Shown here piece after piece: positions 33,601-42,926 of a DNA stretch of 42,926 bases. Position 1 is the stretch's first letter; each line of letters starts with the position of its first letter. This DNA comes from Actinomadura rubrisoli (GTDB lineage: Bacteria > Actinomycetota > Actinomycetes > Streptosporangiales > Streptosporangiaceae), in assembly GCF_004349215.1 (NCBI RefSeq), contig NZ_SMKU01000036.1:1-42926 (forward strand). Reading direction: 5' to 3'. The notes under the pieces were generated by a model. The model did no database searches, had not been told where the DNA came from, and was given only the letters and a program-made list of their open reading frames with translations. A program made the position numbers and the translations under genes.

Positions 33601-36600
33601 TCACCATGAACTCGATGCGGTCCGCGGGGTAGGCGGGGTCGACCGGCAGGTAGGCGCCGCCCGCCTTGGTCACCGCCAGCGCCGCCGTCCACAGCTCCGG
33701 CGAGCGCGGCAGCGTCACCGCGACCACCGACTCCGGCCGCACGCCGCGCTCGATCAGCAGTCGGGCGAGCCGGTTGGCCCGGTTGTCGAGCTCCCGGTAC
33801 GTCAGCTGCTTCCCGTCGTGCACCAACGCGACCGCGTCCGGCCGCTCGGCCACCTGGCGCTCGAAAAGCTCGGGGATCGTCCCCACCTGCACCGGGACGG
33901 CCGTGTCGTTCACGCCTCGCAGCAGCCGGTCCCGCTCGGCCGGATCCAGCACGTCGACGGAGCCGACCGGCATGGCGGGGTCGGCGACCAGCTGCGCCAC
34001 GACCCGCACGAAACGCGCCACGACGCTCTCGGCCGTCTCCCGGTCGAACAGGTCCGTGGCGTATTCGAGCCGGCCTTGGATCCCGTGCCCGGGGAGGTCG
34101 AACATGGCGAACTCCAGGTCGAACCTCGCGACGCCGGTCGAGACCGGTTCGAGCCTGGCCCGCGCGCCCCGGAAGTCGAAGTCCTCCCACGCGATGTTCT
34201 GCCAGGCGAACGCCACCTGGAACAGAGGGTGGTAGGCGGTGGAGCGCTCGGGGTTCAGCAGCTCGACCAGCCGCTCGAAGGGCGCGTCCTGGTTGTTGTA
34301 GGCCGCCAGGACCTTGTCGCGCACCCGGTCCAGCAGGCCCTCGAACGTGGGGTTGCCCGACAGGTCCGTCCGCAGCACCCACGTGTTGACGAAGAACCCC
34401 ACCAGGTCCGTCAGGGCGTCGTCGGTCCGGTTGGCGATCGGCGATCCGACCGTCACGTCGTCCCTGCCGGTGAGCTGGTGGAGCAGCACCGCCAGCGCCG
34501 ACTGGAGCACCATCGCCACGGTCATGCCGTGCGCGCGCGCCAGTTCCTCGGCCGCCGCCAGAACCTGGGGCTCCACGGTGAACTCGACGGAGTCCCCGCG
34601 GTAGCTCGCCACCGACGGGCGGGGACGATCGGTCGGCAACGGGAGCGGCTGCGGGACGCCCGCCAGTTCGTTGCGCCAGTACCCGAACTGCTGCGCCGCG
34701 ACGCTGCCGGGGTCGTTCTCGTCCCCGAGCAGGTCACGCTGCCAGAGCGTGTAGTCCACGTACTGGACGGGCAGCTCCGGCCACTGCGGCGCGCTACCGG
34801 CGACCCGGGCCGAATAGGCCGTCGAAAGGTCTCGCACCAGGGGCGCCATCGATTCGCCGTCCATGGCGATGTGGTGGATGAGCAGCACCAGCACGTGCTC
34901 GTCCGGTCCGCAGCCGAACACCCACGCCCGCAGCGGGATCTCCGTCGCGAGGTCGAAGCGATAGCGGACGGCCTCGGCCACCGCGGCGTCCACGCCGTCT
35001 GGGCCGACGTCGACCGCGGGGACTTGGACCACGGCCTCGTCAACAGGCAAGACCCGCTGGAACGGGACGCCGCCCTCGTCCTCGACGATCACCGTCCGCA
35101 GGGTCTCGTGGCGCGCCACCACGTCCCGCACCGCCGCCTCCACCGCACCGGCGTCGAGCGCGCCCGTCAGCCGGACGCGCAGCGGGGAGTTGTAGGTCGC
35201 AGACGGGCCCTCGAAGCGGTGGATGAACCACAGCCGCCGCTGCGCGAACGACAGGGGCAGCCGGTCCGGCCGCTCCTGCGCGCGCCGCAGCCTCGGCCGC
35301 ACCCACAGGCCCGTCGACAGGTGCTCGACCAGCTCGGCGACGGACGGCGACTCGAACACCGCCTTGATCGGGATCTCGACGTTCAGCTCGGCGCGGATCC
35401 GGCGGACGAGCCGGGTCGCCAGCAGCGAGTGCCCGCCGAGGTCGAAGAAGTTGTCGTCGGCGCCGACCCGCTCCAGCCCCAGCACCTCGGCGAACAGCCC
35501 GCACAGGACCTCTTCCCGCGCCGTCCGGGGCGCCCGGCCGACGAAGCCGCCGGTGTAGTCGGGCGCGGGCAGCGCCCGCCGGTCCAGCTTCCCGCTGGAG
35601 TTCAGCGGCACCTCGGGGATGGCCATCACGGCAGACGGCACCATGTACTCGGGCAGCCGCCCGGCCACGTGACCGCGCAGGACGGCCGCCAGCGTCTCGC
35701 CCTCCCGCGCCCCGGCCGGCTCGTTGGCCAGCGTCCGGCCGACGCGCCCGGACGGCACGAACCCGCCCGACAGCACCCGGCCGGCCGCCCGGCCCTCGGG
35801 GAATACGATGACGTCGAAGCACTCCACGGCGTTGGTCGACCAGGTCACCAGCGCCTCCCAGCCGTGCCGGGCCGCCCAGTCGCGCACCTCCTGCGGGTCG
35901 GCCTCCCGGTGGGCGGTCGCCGGCGCGTCGATCAGCGCCGCCGCGGCGGCCGCCTCCACCTCGCCGGTCAGCCTGGCGTTCGGGATCCGTGCGATCCGCA
36001 CCGGCGCGCCGCCGTGCGCGCGGAGCAGCTCGGCCATCCCGGCGAGGTCCCCGAGCTGCTCGCCCCACACCCAGGCCGGGATGTCGCCGAGCGGCAGGGC
36101 GTCCACCGGGGCCTTGTGCAGGACGACCTCGTAGCGGTGCCGGGTCAGCTCGTTGTGCGCCCGCCCGTCCTTGAGGCGGATGTCCGCCGCGCCGGCGCCG
36201 TTCCTGTCGGCCCAGCGGGTGAACCATTCCGGATCGAGCAGCAGTTCCTTCTCCGCCCGCATCGCCTTGGCGACGGCGGCCCGCACCACCGACTGCGCCG
36301 CGTCCGGGTGCCGCGCCCGCTGCACCCCGGCCCGCAGCAGCCGGAACGAGCCCGCGTTCCGCACGTCCCCGACCACGATCCGGCCGCCCGGGGCGAGCAG
36401 GTCCATGGCCTGCCGCAGCACCCGGTCCAGGTAGGCGGCGTCGGGGAAGTACTGCACGACGGAGTTCAGCACCACCGTGTCGAAGTGCCCGCGTGGCAGC
36501 CCGGACGCGTCGTCGGCGGCCTGGCACCGCAGCCGCACCCGCTCGGCGTGCCCGGCCCGCTCGACCTGGGCGCGCAGGCGGTCGACCACCGTGGCCGAAA

Positions 36601-39600
36601 GATCGGTGGCCCAGTACTCCGCCCCGTCCTCCTCCAGGGAGGGCACGATCTTCGACATCAGCAGCCCGGTGCCGACGCCGATCTCCAGGACCCGGCGGGG
36701 GGACCACGCCATGATCCGCTCCACCGCAGCGTCCCGCCAGGCCGCCATCTCCGGCAGCGGGATCGGCCCGCCGGTGTAGGCGGAGTCCCAGCCGCCGAAG
36801 TCCTCGCCCCACGGCGCGTCCGAGGACGCGTACACGCGCTCGTGGACCTGCTCCCACGCGGCGACCTTGCCGGCCGCGCCGCCCATCCGGGCCCCGGCCT
36901 CGCTCGGCACCACGTACGCGACCAGCCGCCGGTCACCGGCCGGGTCTCCGTTCGCGACGACCCCGGCGTTCGCGACGACCCCGGCGTTCGCGACGACCCC
37001 GGCGTTCGCGACGACCACGGCCCGGTCGACGGCGGGGTGCGCCGCCAGCGCCGCCTCGATCTCGCCCGGCTCGACCCGGAAGCCGCGGATCTTGATCTGC
37101 GCGTCCGCGCGGCCGGCGTACTCCAGCCGGTCGGCGGCGTCCCAGCGGACGAGGTCGCCGGTGCGGTACATCCGCTCGCCCGGCCCGCCGAACGGGCACG
37201 CCACGAACCGTTCCGCGGTCAGGCCCGCCCGTCCCACATATCCCCGCGCCAGCGCGGGCCCGGCCACGTACAGCTCGCCGACCACGCCGCGCGGCACGGG
37301 CCGGAGCCCGCCGTCCAGCACGTAGACCCGGGTGTTGGCGATGGGCCCGCCGATCGGCGGCACCCGGCCGTCCCCCTCCAGCGGCGGGCTCATCGTGGCG
37401 CACACCGTGGTCTCGGTGGGGCCGTAGGCGTTGATCATCCGCCGGCCCGGCGCCCACGCCGCCACCAGGTCCGGCGAGGACGCCTCGCCCGCCACGACCA
37501 GCGACTCGACCGTCTCCAGCGCGCCGGGCGCCATCGCCGCCAGCACCGGCGGAGGAAGCGTCACGTGCGTCACCCGCTGGGCGGCGACCGTCCGCTCCAG
37601 CGGCGCGCCGGGCGCCAGGGCGTCCTTGTCCGCGAGGACGAGCGCGGCCCCGGACAGCAGGCCCATGCACATCTCCCAGACGGACGCGTCGAAGCTGGGC
37701 GAGGCGAATTGCAGCACGCGGCTCTCCGGCGTGACGTTCAGCCGCTCGGTCTGCGCCGCCAGCAGGCTGCTCAGCCCGGCATGGGTGACCGCGACGCCCT
37801 TGGGACGGCCGGTCGATCCGGAGGTGTAGATGACATAGGCGGTGTTGGCCGCCGACAGGGCGCGGAGCCGATCGGTCCCGCCCGGTGCCATAGAGCCGGT
37901 GGTGTCGGTGTCGGTGTCGGTGTTCAGGACGGGAACCGTGAGGTCGGGCAGCCGCTCCCGGGTCGCCGTGTCGGTGATCATCAGGTGCGCCGCCGAGTCG
38001 GCGACCATGAACGCGATCCGGTCGGCGGGGAGGGCGGGGTCCACCGGCAGGTAGGCGCCGCCCGCCTTGAGCACCGCGAGCACCGCGACGATCAGCTGGG
38101 GCGAGCGCGGCAGCGCCACCGCCGCGACCGTCTCCGGGCCCACGCCGCGCTCGGCCAGCGCCCGGGCGAGGCGCTCGGCGCGGGCGTCGAGCTCGCGGTA
38201 GGTGAGGGACTCCGCGCCGAACACCAGCGCGGTCTCGTCCGGCCGCTCGGCGACCTGGCGCTCGAACAGCCCGGGGATCGTGCCCTCGTCCACCGGGGCG
38301 GCGGCCGCGTCGTTCACGCCCGCCACCAGCCGGTCTCGCTCGGCCGGGTCCAGGACGTCCACCGCGCCCGCGGGCAGTTGCGGGTCCGCCACCACCTGCC
38401 GCAGGACGCGGGCGAACCGGGCCGCGACCGTCTGGAGGTCGTCCCGGGCGAACAGGTCCTCCTGGTACTGCATGGCGACCCGCAGGTGCGGGTCCTCGAA
38501 GGCCAGCACGGCCAGCGGGTAGTGGGTGCCGCCCGCCGTCTTGATCCCGGTAACGCCGACCCCGCTGCCGGTGCCCGCGTCCCTGAGGCCCGCGCGGTCG
38601 ATGGGATAGGACTCGTATCCGATGACGGTGTCGAACAGGGCGCTCAGCCCGGCCGCCCGCTGGATCTCGGCCAGCCGGTGGTGATGGTGGTCCATCAGCG
38701 CGGCCTGCCGGGTCTGCAAGCCGGTCATCAGCTCGGCGAGAGGGGTCGACGGGGAGCACCGCAACCGCACCGGCACCGTGTTGATGAACAGCCCGACCAT
38801 GGAGTCGACGCCCGGCACCGAGGGCGGACGGCCGGACACCGCCGCGCCGAACACCACGTCCTGCCGTCCGGTGAGCCGTCCCAGCAGCACGCCCCAGGCC
38901 ACCTGGACGACGGTGTTGAGCGTGACGCCCAGCTCGGTGGCACGCCGCGCCAGCTCGCGGGCGTCGTCCACCGACACCGGGACGTCGACGACGGCGGGCG
39001 CCTTGCCGATCTCCTGCGCCCTGCCTCCGGCCATCAGGGTGGGCTCGTCGACCCCGTCGAGTTCCGCCGCCCACACCCTGGCCGACTCCTCGTGGTCCTG
39101 CCCGGCCAGCCACGCCAGGTAGTCCCGGAACTCCGGGGCACCCGGCAGCGCGGACGCGTCGCCGCCGGATCCGTAGAGCCGCAGGAGGTCCTGTAGCAGC
39201 AGCGGCAGGGACCATCCGTCGAGCAGCACGTGATGGGCGGTGACGACCAGTTCGGAGTGTTCGGCGTCCAGCGTGACCAGCGCCATCCGCAGCATCGGCG
39301 GCGCGGCGGGGTCGAAGTGGGTGTCGCGGTCGTCGGCCAGGAACCGCTCCAGCGCCTCCTCGCGCTCCGCCTCGTCCAGCCCGGCGAGGTCGACGTGCCG
39401 CCACGGCAGCGGGACGCCGTCGACCACGAGCTGGACCAGGTCTCCGGACTCGTCATTGACGAACGCCGTGCGCAGGTTGGCGTAGCGGTCGAGCAGGGCC
39501 CGCCCCGCCGCGCGCAGCCGGTCCGGGTCCACCCGGCCGGACAGATGGACCACCAGCTGCATGTGGTACGCGTCGAACGCGGAGTCGGCCAGCATCGCAT

Positions 39601-42600
39601 GGAACAGCAGTCCCGCCTGCAACGGAGCCAGCGGCCACACATCGGCCAGGCCCGGGTAGCGCTCCCGCCACACCTCCAGCTCGGCGGGGTCCACCGGCAC
39701 CAGCGGCGCATCGGAGGGACTCCGCCCGCCTCCGCCGTGCCGGGCCTCTCCGGCCGGGTCCCCGGTACCGGCACGGGCCTCCAGCATCTCGGCCAGCCTG
39801 GCGACCGTCCGGTGCTCGAAGACGTCGCGCGCGCTGATGCCGACCCCGCGTGCGCGCGCCCGCGACACCACCTGGATCGACCGGATGCTGTCCCCGCCGG
39901 CGGCGAAAAAGTCGTCGTCGATTCCCACGCGATCCCGTTCGAGGACCTCCGCGAACACCCCGGCGAGCGTCTCTTCCACGGCGTTGCGCGGCGCCCGGTA
40001 CGCCTCTGCGGCGAACTCCGGGTCCGGCAGCGCCCGCTGGTCCACCTTGCCGTTCGGGGTCAGCGGCAGCCCGCCCAGCACGACGAACGCCGACGGCACC
40101 ATGAACTCCGGCAGCCGCCCGGACAGGAACCCGCGCAGCTCGCCCTCCGACACCCCGGCGCTGAGGTCGAAGTCGAAGTCGCGGACGTCCGTCACGTCGC
40201 CGAAGCCCGCCTCGTCGGCGCCCACGGGCACCACATAGCCGACCAGCCGCGCGGTCTCGCCCGTCCCGGCCTCGCGGACGGCCACCGCGGCCTGCGCCAC
40301 CCGCGGGTGCGCCAGCAGGGCCGCCTCGACCTCGCCGGGCTCGATCCGGTAGCCGCGCACCTTCACCTGCGCGTCGGCCCGTCCCCGGTAGCGCAGCTCG
40401 CCGTCCCGCGTCCACGCCACGACGTCGCCGGTGCGGTACATCCGCTCGCCCGGAGGGCCGAACGGGCACGCCACGAACCGCTCGGCGGTCAGGCCGGCCC
40501 GGCCGACGTACGCCCGGGCCAGGCCCGTCCCGGCCAGGTACAACTCGCCGGGCACCCCGGGAGGCACCGGCGAGAGCCTTTCGTCCAGGACGTAGGTGCG
40601 CATGTTGTCCATGGGACGCCCGATGGGGACGTCCCCTCCGTCCCCGGTGGCCCCGGCGGCTCCTGCGGTCGCGTCCTCCGGGGTGCAGGTGGCGAACACC
40701 GTCGTCTCCGTCGGCCCGTAGGCGTTCACGAACACGGTGTCCGGGCACGCCTCGCGCGCCCGCTGGAACGCCGCCGCCGAGGCGCGCTCGCCGCCGATCC
40801 AGACCTCCCGCAGCCCTGCCAGGCAGGTGACGTCCTCCTGGACCAGGAGGTTGAACAGCGCGGTGGTCAGGAACACCGAGGTCAGCCCGTGCTCGGCCAC
40901 GTACGCGGCCAGCGTCCCCGGGTCGAGGACCCCCGGCCCGGCCATCACGAGCCGCCCGCCGCGTAGCAACGGGACCCAGAACTCCCAGACGGACGCGTCG
41001 AACGTCGGCGCCGAGTGCAGCAGGATCCGTTCATGCGCGCCACCGCGCCAGCGCCGATCCAGGGCCAGTCCCGTGAGGTCGGCGTGGGTGATCGCCACGC
41101 CCTTGGGGCGGCCGGTCGACCCGGAGGTGTAGATGATGTAGGCGGTGTTGGCCGCCGAGAGCGCGGGGAGCGGGCCGGTCCCGCCCGGCGTGGTGGCGGC
41201 GCCGGTGCCGGACGTTCCTGTGTCGGACGTGTCGGACGTGTCGGACGTGTCGGCGCGCAGCACCGGTATCGCGAGTTCGGGGAGCCGTTCCCGCGTGGCG
41301 GTGTCGGTGAGCATCAGGTGGGCTGCCGAGTCGTCCACCATGAACTCGATGCGGCCCGCAGGGTAGTCGGGGTCGACCGGGAGGTACGCGCCGCCCGCCT
41401 TGAGGACGGCCAGCAGGGCGACCGCCAGGTGGGGCGACCGCGGCAGCGCCACCGCGACGACCGTCTCGGGGCCCACGCCGTGGGCGATCAGGGTTCGCGC
41501 GAGGCGGTCGGCGCGGGCGTCGAGCTCGCGGTAGGTCAGCGTTCCGGCGCCGGAGACCACCGCGATCTCGTCCGGCCGCCCGGCGGCCTGGCGCTCGAAC
41601 AGCCGGGGGACCGTGACGGTCTCGACCGGGTCGGCGGCGGTGCCGTTCACGCCCGCCAGCAGCCAGTCGCGCTCGGCCGCGTCCAGGACGTCCACCTCGT
41701 GGACGGGCAGCCTGGGGTCCGCCACCACCTGCCGCAGGACGCGGGTGAACCGGGCCGCGACGGCCTCGGCCGTCTCCCGGTCGAACAGGTCCGTGGCGTA
41801 TTCGAGCTGGCACCGCAGTCCGTGGCCGTCCGGATGCTGGGCGAAGCTGAACTCCAGGTCGAACTTCGCGGTCCCGGTCCGGACGGTCTCCAGCGTCGCC
41901 CGCGTCCCGGGCATGTCCACGTCGAGCCGCGCATGGCTCTGCCAGGTGAACGCGACCTGGAACAGGGGGTGGTAGGCGGTGGAGCGCTCGGGGTTCAGCA
42001 GCTCGACCAGCCGCTCGAAGGGGGCGTCCTGGTTGTTGTAGGCCGCCAGTGCCTTATCGCGCACCCGTTCCAGCAGGCCATCGAACGTGGGGTCGCCCGA
42101 CAGGTCCGCCCGCAGCACCCACGTGTTGACGAAGAATCCCACCATGTCGGCCATGGCCTCGTCGGTGCGTCCCGCGATGGAGCACCCGATCGTGACGTCC
42201 TCGCCCCCGCCCAGGTGGTGCAGCAGCACCGCCAGCGCCGACTGGAGCACCATCGCCACGGTCACGCCGCGCTCGCGGGCCAGCTTCTCCATCGCGGTGT
42301 GCAGCGCGGGCTCAAGGTGGAATTCGAGCATGTCGCCGCGGCGGGTGGCGACCGGCGGGCGGGGACGGTCGGTCGGCAACGGCAGCGGCTGCGGCACGCC
42401 CGCCAGTTCGTTGCGCCAATACCCGAACTGCTGCGCCGCGACGCTTTCGGGGTCGTTCTCGTCCCCGAGGAGTTCGCGCTGCCAGAGCGTGTAGTCCACA
42501 TACTGCACCGGCAACTCCGGCCATTGCGGGGCGCGCCCCGCGACGCGGGCCGAGTACGCCGCGGAAAGGTCCCGCACCAATGGCGCCATCGATTCGCCGT

Positions 42601-42926
42601 CCATCGCGATGTGGTGGATCAGCAGCACCAGCACGTGCTCATCGGGCCCGCAGCCGAACACCCACGCTCGCAGCGGGATCTCCGTCGCCAGGTCGAACGC
42701 GTACCGGACGGCCCCGGCCACCGCGGCGTCCACGCCGTCCGGGCCGACGTCCACCGCCGGGACATCGACCACGGCCTCGTCAACAGGCAAGACCCGCTGG
42801 AACGGGACGCCGCCCTCGTCCTCGACGATCACCGTCCGCAGGGTCTCGTGGCGCGCCACCACGTCCCGCACCGCCGCCTCCACCGCACCGGCGTCGAGCG
42901 CGCCCGTCAGCCGGACGCGCAGCGGG
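29231..42926 (-). CDS. Multimodular non-ribosomal peptide synthetase (N-terminal part outside window)
   Basis: The frame is open to the right edge, so the start is not visible. The 4,564 visible residues read, in order: partial C, A, T; C, A with embedded N-methyltransferase, T; C, A, T, E; and a terminal C. Each A domain has the [15 protein letters not shown] and GK(V/L)D core motifs, and every T domain keeps its Ser (GGDS or GGHS). The enzyme should activate three residues, N-methylate the second and epimerise the third. No thioesterase or reductase follows, so release or further extension must use another protein. Two SARP regulators lie beyond the stop, suggesting that the left border of the cluster is here. 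Confidence 0.96.
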   Translation of the reverse strand, partial: PLRVRLTGALDAGAVEAAVRDVVARHETLRTVIVEDEGGVPFQRVLPVDEAVVDVPAVDVGPDGVDAAVAGAVRYAFDLATEIPLRAWVFGCGPDEHVLVLLIHHIAMDGESMAPLVRDLSAAYSARVAGRAPQWPELPVQYVDYTLWQRELLGDENDPESVAAQQFGYWRNELAGVPQPLPLPTDRPRPPVATRRGDMLEFHLEPALHTAMEKLARERGVTVAMVLQSALAVLLHHLGGGEDVTIGCSIAGRTDEAMADMVGFFVNTWVLRADLSGDPTFDGLLERVRDKALAAYNNQDAPFERLVELLNPERSTAYHPLFQVAFTWQSHARLDVDMPGTRATLETVRTGTAKFDLEFSFAQHPDGHGLRCQLEYATDLFDRETAEAVAARFTRVLRQVVADPRLPVHEVDVLDAAERDWLLAGVNGTAADPVETVTVPRLFERQAAGRPDEIAVVSGAGTLTYRELDARADRLARTLIAHGVGPETVVAVALPRSPHLAVALLAVLKAGGAYLPVDPDYPAGRIEFMVDDSAAHLMLTDTATRERLPELAIPVLRADTSDTSDTSDTGTSGTGAATTPGGTGPLPALSAANTAYIIYTSGSTGRPKGVAITHADLTGLALDRRWRGGAHERILLHSAPTFDASVWEFWVPLLRGGRLVMAGPGVLDPGTLAAYVAEHGLTSVFLTTALFNLLVQEDVTCLAGLREVWIGGERASAAAFQRAREACPDTVFVNAYGPTETTVFATCTPEDATAGAAGATGDGGDVPIGRPMDNMRTYVLDERLSPVPPGVPGELYLAGTGLARAYVGRAGLTAERFVACPFGPPGERMYRTGDVVAWTRDGELRYRGRADAQVKVRGYRIEPGEVEAALLAHPRVAQAAVAVREAGTGETARLVGYVVPVGADEAGFGDVTDVRDFDFDLSAGVSEGELRGFLSGRLPEFMVPSAFVVLGGLPLTPNGKVDQRALPDPEFAAEAYRAPRNAVEETLAGVFAEVLERDRVGIDDDFFAAGGDSIRSIQVVSRARARGVGISARDVFEHRTVARLAEMLEARAGTGDPAGEARHGGGGRSPSDAPLVPVDPAELEVWRERYPGLADVWPLAPLQAGLLFHAMLADSAFDAYHMQLVVHLSGRVDPDRLRAAGRALLDRYANLRTAFVNDESGDLVQLVVDGVPLPWRHVDLAGLDEAEREEALERFLADDRDTHFDPAAPPMLRMALVTLDAEHSELVVTAHHVLLDGWSLPLLLQDLLRLYGSGGDASALPGAPEFRDYLAWLAGQDHEESARVWAAELDGVDEPTLMAGGRAQEIGKAPAVVDVPVSVDDARELARRATELGVTLNTVVQVAWGVLLGRLTGRQDVVFGAAVSGRPPSVPGVDSMVGLFINTVPVRLRCSPSTPLAELMTGLQTRQAALMDHHHHRLAEIQRAAGLSALFDTVIGYESYPIDRAGLRDAGTGSGVGVTGIKTAGGTHYPLAVLAFEDPHLRVAMQYQEDLFARDDLQTVAARFARVLRQVVADPQLPAGAVDVLDPAERDRLVAGVNDAAAAPVDEGTIPGLFERQVAERPDETALVFGAESLTYRELDARAERLARALAERGVGPETVAAVALPRSPQLIVAVLAVLKAGGAYLPVDPALPADRIAFMVADSAAHLMITDTATRERLPDLTVPVLNTDTDTDTTGSMAPGGTDRLRALSAANTAYVIYTSGSTGRPKGVAVTHAGLSSLLAAQTERLNVTPESRVLQFASPSFDASVWEMCMGLLSGAALVLADKDALAPGAPLERTVAAQRVTHVTLPPPVLAAMAPGALETVESLVVAGEASSPDLVAAWAPGRRMINAYGPTETTVCATMSPPLEGDGRVPPIGGPIANTRVYVLDGGLRPVPRGVVGELYVAGPALARGYVGRAGLTAERFVACPFGGPGERMYRTGDLVRWDAADRLEYAGRADAQIKIRGFRVEPGEIEAALAAHPAVDRAVVVANAGVVANAGVVANAGVVANGDPAGDRRLVAYVVPSEAGARMGGAAGKVAAWEQVHERVYASSDAPWGEDFGGWDSAYTGGPIPLPEMAAWRDAAVERIMAWSPRRVLEIGVGTGLLMSKIVPSLEEDGAEYWATDLSATVVDRLRAQVERAGHAERVRLRCQAADDASGLPRGHFDTVVLNSVVQYFPDAAYLDRVLRQAMDLLAPGGRIVVGDVRNAGSFRLLRAGVQRARHPDAAQSVVRAAVAKAMRAEKELLLDPEWFTRWADRNGAGAADIRLKDGRAHNELTRHRYEVVLHKAPVDALPLGDIPAWVWGEQLGDLAGMAELLRAHGGAPVRIARIPNARLTGEVEAAAAAALIDAPATAHREADPQEVRDWAARHGWEALVTWSTNAVECFDVIVFPEGRAAGRVLSGGFVPSGRVGRTLANEPAGAREGETLAAVLRGHVAGRLPEYMVPSAVMAIPEVPLNSSGKLDRRALPAPDYTGGFVGRAPRTAREEVLCGLFAEVLGLERVGADDNFFDLGGHSLLATRLVRRIRAELNVEIPIKAVFESPSVAELVEHLSTGLWVRPRLRRAQERPDRLPLSFAQRRLWFIHRFEGPSATYNSPLRVRLTGALDAGAVEAAVRDVVARHETLRTVIVEDEGGVPFQRVLPVDEAVVQVPAVDVGPDGVDAAVAEAVRYRFDLATEIPLRAWVFGCGPDEHVLVLLIHHIAMDGESMAPLVRDLSTAYSARVAGSAPQWPELPVQYVDYTLWQRDLLGDENDPGSVAAQQFGYWRNELAGVPQPLPLPTDRPRPSVASYRGDSVEFTVEPQVLAAAEELARAHGMTVAMVLQSALAVLLHQLTGRDDVTVGSPIANRTDDALTDLVGFFVNTWVLRTDLSGNPTFEGLLDRVRDKVLAAYNNQDAPFERLVELLNPERSTAYHPLFQVAFAWQNIAWEDFDFRGARARLEPVSTGVARFDLEFAMFDLPGHGIQGRLEYATDLFDRETAESVVARFVRVVAQLVADPAMPVGSVDVLDPAERDRLLRGVNDTAVPVQVGTIPELFERQVAERPDAVALVHDGKQLTYRELDNRANRLARLLIERGVRPESVVAVTLPRSPELWTAALAVTKAGGAYLPVDPAYPADRIEFMVKDSEAHLVIADAATAEQLPDRAGSMVRVDDPDIITALAAAESGPVRDADRLAPLSVTNAAYVIYTSGSTGLPKGVVVSHVGLASLLASQIGGLDVTPESRVLQFNSPSFDSSVWEMCMALFSGAAFVLAGQDELAAGEPLVETINANRVSHVLMTPSVLAALPPGSLPTVTTLTVAGEPVSPELVAVWSKGRRMANAYGPTETTVMPTLCESLVGDGRAPTIGGPIPNARVYVLDAFLRPVPERVAGELYVAGAGLARGYLGRAGLTGSRFVACPWGGPGERMYRTGDLVRWHPGGELEFIGRVDTQVKLRGYRIEPGEIETALAAHPRVAQAVVVVREAAGTSGARQLVGYVVPVGLLETGGSEGLGGGGFDLSSGVSAGELRGFLSGRLPEFMVPSSFVVLDRLPMTPNGKVDRGALPDPEFTGELYRAPRNAAEEVLAAVFAEVMGLERVGIDDDFFATGGDSIQSIQVVSRARAHGVEITPRDVFEHRTVAKLAEAVNGRSGASATLEEFEGGGVGPMPLPPVARWIRELGTGFDRFSQSMMVELPDGIDRDGLAATLSAVVDHHDVLRSRLVPAGGGTLEVDAPGSVEAAGLIRRVDCDGRWDERWRELAAAELNAANGRLSPAAGVMAQFVWFAPVDPGPGRLLIVLHHLVVDGVSWRILLPDLAAAWERVRAGKAPELPRVGTSMRRWSHALAQEAADPARVAEVPLWRSVMDGPDPLLGARRLDPAVDVMSTVDAVWLRLPAPLTEAVVTALPAAFRSGVNDGLLAGLALAVVQWRRRRGVAESSVLLRVEGHGREEQVVPGADVSRTMGWFTSVFPARLDIGEADPEEVFTGGPAADGVVAAVGEQLGALPDKGIGFGLLRYLNPETAAELEPYSTGQIAFNYLGRFSAADMPGSLRGMGWAEAADAAELVAEPDPGVPALSVLDVNAYVSDGEEGPRLNARVAFPTGVLSRDEVEELVGLWSAALEGLAQRAAQHGTGGPDPSGTSLVRVSPGELEVWRERYPGLADVWPLSPLQPELLVHAMEVGTTFDAYHMQMVLHLSGQVEPDRMRAAAQALLDRHANLRTAFVASESGDVVQLVVDGVPLPWRHLDLSELGEAEREEALRRFLADDLGTHFDPAAPPMLRMALVTLGAERSELVFSTHHVLLDGWSGPLFMQELLHLYGAGGDPSALPPAPEFRDYLAWLAEQDHEESERAWAAELDGLGGPTLLVPETPSPDGWAGFGVADVPLSVDDARELARRAAELGVTLNTVVQVAWGVLLGRLTGRQDVVFGATVSGRPSTLPDAHSMIGLFINNVPVRVRCAPDATLADLAAAVQARQAALLDHHHHRPSGIAKAAGPGARFDTLVVFESYPIDRAGMREANTVAGVEITGIGMASGSHYPLGVAAIEDPHLRVGLQYHRHVFGQDAAEGIATRFGEILRRFAADPQARVGPVEDASIENTGTG
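30640..35260 (-). other. NRPS module 3: C, A3, T3, E
   Basis: The C domain starts [14 protein letters not shown] (about 35220-35259) with HHIAMDG near 34865. A3 gives specificity residues D-S-W-L-T-A-A-V-M, related to aromatic codes but not a match I recognise. T3 has GGDSIQSIQ near 32200. The epimerisation domain (about 32045-30650) has [10 protein letters not shown] near 31625, EGHGRE near 31200, GWFTS near 31145 and NYLGRF near 30922, so a D-residue is handed on. Confidence 0.87.
35027..35186. repeat. 160-bp exact repeat in NRPS C domains, copy 1
   Basis: These 160 bases are identical to 42767-42926 (offset 7,740 bp) and encode the same stretch of the C domains of modules 3 and 1. The match runs to the window edge, so the true repeat may be longer. 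Flanking sequence is similar but diverged. Confidence 0.9.
36950..37016. repeat. 18-bp minisatellite inside the A2 domain
   Basis: Three perfect 18-bp units (36950-36967, 36968-36985, 36986-37003) and a 13-bp partial fourth unit. On the coding strand each unit encodes six residues, giving VVANAG repeated. It lies just after core motif A8 and just before the inserted methyltransferase. Changes in copy number would stay in frame. Confidence 0.93.
37901..37923. repeat. 6-bp tandem repeat in the A2 linker
   Basis: Three perfect GGTGTC units plus five bases encode a Thr-Asp repeat in the loop before the YTSGSTG motif of A2. Confidence 0.8.
41220..41253. repeat. 9-bp tandem repeat in the A1 linker
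   Basis: Three perfect GTGTCGGAC units plus seven bases encode Asp-Thr-Ser repeats in the loop before the YTSGSTG motif of A1, the same place as the 6-bp repeat in A2. Confidence 0.85.
42767..42926. repeat. 160-bp exact repeat in NRPS C domains, copy 2
   Basis: Identical to 35027-35186 and cut by the end of the window. Exact identity at silent sites as well as coding sites points to recent duplication or gene conversion. Confidence 0.9.

Larger units (their letters stand above)
35300..39775 (-). other. NRPS module 2: C, A2 with N-methyltransferase, T2
   Basis: The C domain opens with [13 protein letters not shown] and has HHVLLDG (about 39215-39235). A2 gives specificity residues D-A-W-T-V-A-A-V-C, very close to the phenylalanine code of GrsA (D-A-W-T-I-A-A-I-C). 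A methyltransferase is inserted between core motifs A8 and A10 (about 36870-36090), with the SAM loop VLEIGVGTG near 36680 and [11 protein letters not shown] near 36460, which is the N-methyltransferase pattern. N-methyl-Phe is therefore predicted. T2 has [11 protein letters not shown] near 35425. Confidence 0.87.
39776..42926 (-). other. NRPS module 1: C (partial), A1, T1
   Basis: The C domain has an intact HHIAMDG motif (about 42597-42617) and is of the type that opens LSFAQRRLW in module 3. A1 runs from about 41640 to 39990: YTSGSTG near 41120, FDASVWEF near 40990, NAYGPTET near 40715. The specificity residues, read by alignment to GrsA, are D-A-W-F-W-G-A-V-F; I know no exact match, and the pocket is hydrophobic. 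T1 has GGDSI (about 39885), a form usual before an E domain, but a C domain follows. Confidence 0.85.

Noticed and set aside
36950..37016. Tandem repeat considered as a CRISPR array
   Set aside because: Units are contiguous without spacers and are translated in frame inside the NRPS.
31637..39196. A very long open frame on the plus strand opposite the NRPS
   Set aside because: Its product is rich in Arg, Gln, His and Pro without domains, as expected for a shadow of a GC-rich gene. The minus strand carries all NRPS motifs.
1..42926. tRNA, rRNA, insertion sequences and integrase genes
   Set aside because: None was found by eye on either strand; a small RNA gene could be missed without a structure search.

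Overview
This is a GC-rich, densely coding stretch of an actinomycete chromosome. The gene set (SARP/AfsR-type regulators, an XRE regulator with DUF397 partners, eukaryotic-type protein kinases, a DUF574-type methyltransferase, Tat/Sec exported hydrolases and a giant NRPS) suggests a filamentous actinomycete, perhaps of the Streptosporangiales; the genus is inference. All calls come from reading the sequence and its translations. No database search was run.

Layout. 1-6.2 kb: the end of clpC, an unknown protein, then a leftward group made of a transmembrane Ser/Thr kinase with a beta-propeller sensor, a Crp/Fnr regulator and an overlapping nucleotidyl-cyclase-like protein. 6.3-12.3 kb: a leftward XRE/DUF5753 regulator followed by two tandemly duplicated DUF397 genes, facing a rightward set of two unknown small proteins, a eukaryote-type histidyl-tRNA synthetase, an unknown CxxC protein, a flavin-dependent oxidoreductase and a secreted protein. 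12.3-17.2 kb: an exported alpha/beta-hydrolase-fold protein that lacks its catalytic Ser, divergent from an FHA/zinc-ribbon/kinase gene that is followed by a NERD nuclease-UvrD helicase. Two near-identical 17-bp operators overlap both divergent promoters. 17.3-23.7 kb: a secreted carboxylesterase, a SAM methyltransferase, a secreted S1 protease, a small cysteine-bearing secreted protein, a membrane protein, an unknown protein and a DinB-like protein.

23.9-42.9 kb is the edge of a non-ribosomal peptide cluster. Two rightward SARP-NB-ARC regulators (one lacking the TPR half) converge on a leftward NRPS gene that runs off the right edge. The visible 4,564 residues read (C)-A-T / C-A[N-MT]-T / C-A-T-E / C. 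Module 2 carries a Phe-like pocket and an embedded N-methyltransferase, so N-methyl-Phe is predicted. Module 3 epimerises its residue. The protein ends in a condensation domain with no thioesterase, and its A domains contain in-frame minisatellites.

The most interesting non-NRPS candidate is the adjacent FHA-kinase and NERD-helicase pair, which recalls parts of known phage-defence systems such as PglW (a NERD-kinase fusion). It sits beside a divergent, apparently co-regulated pseudo-hydrolase.
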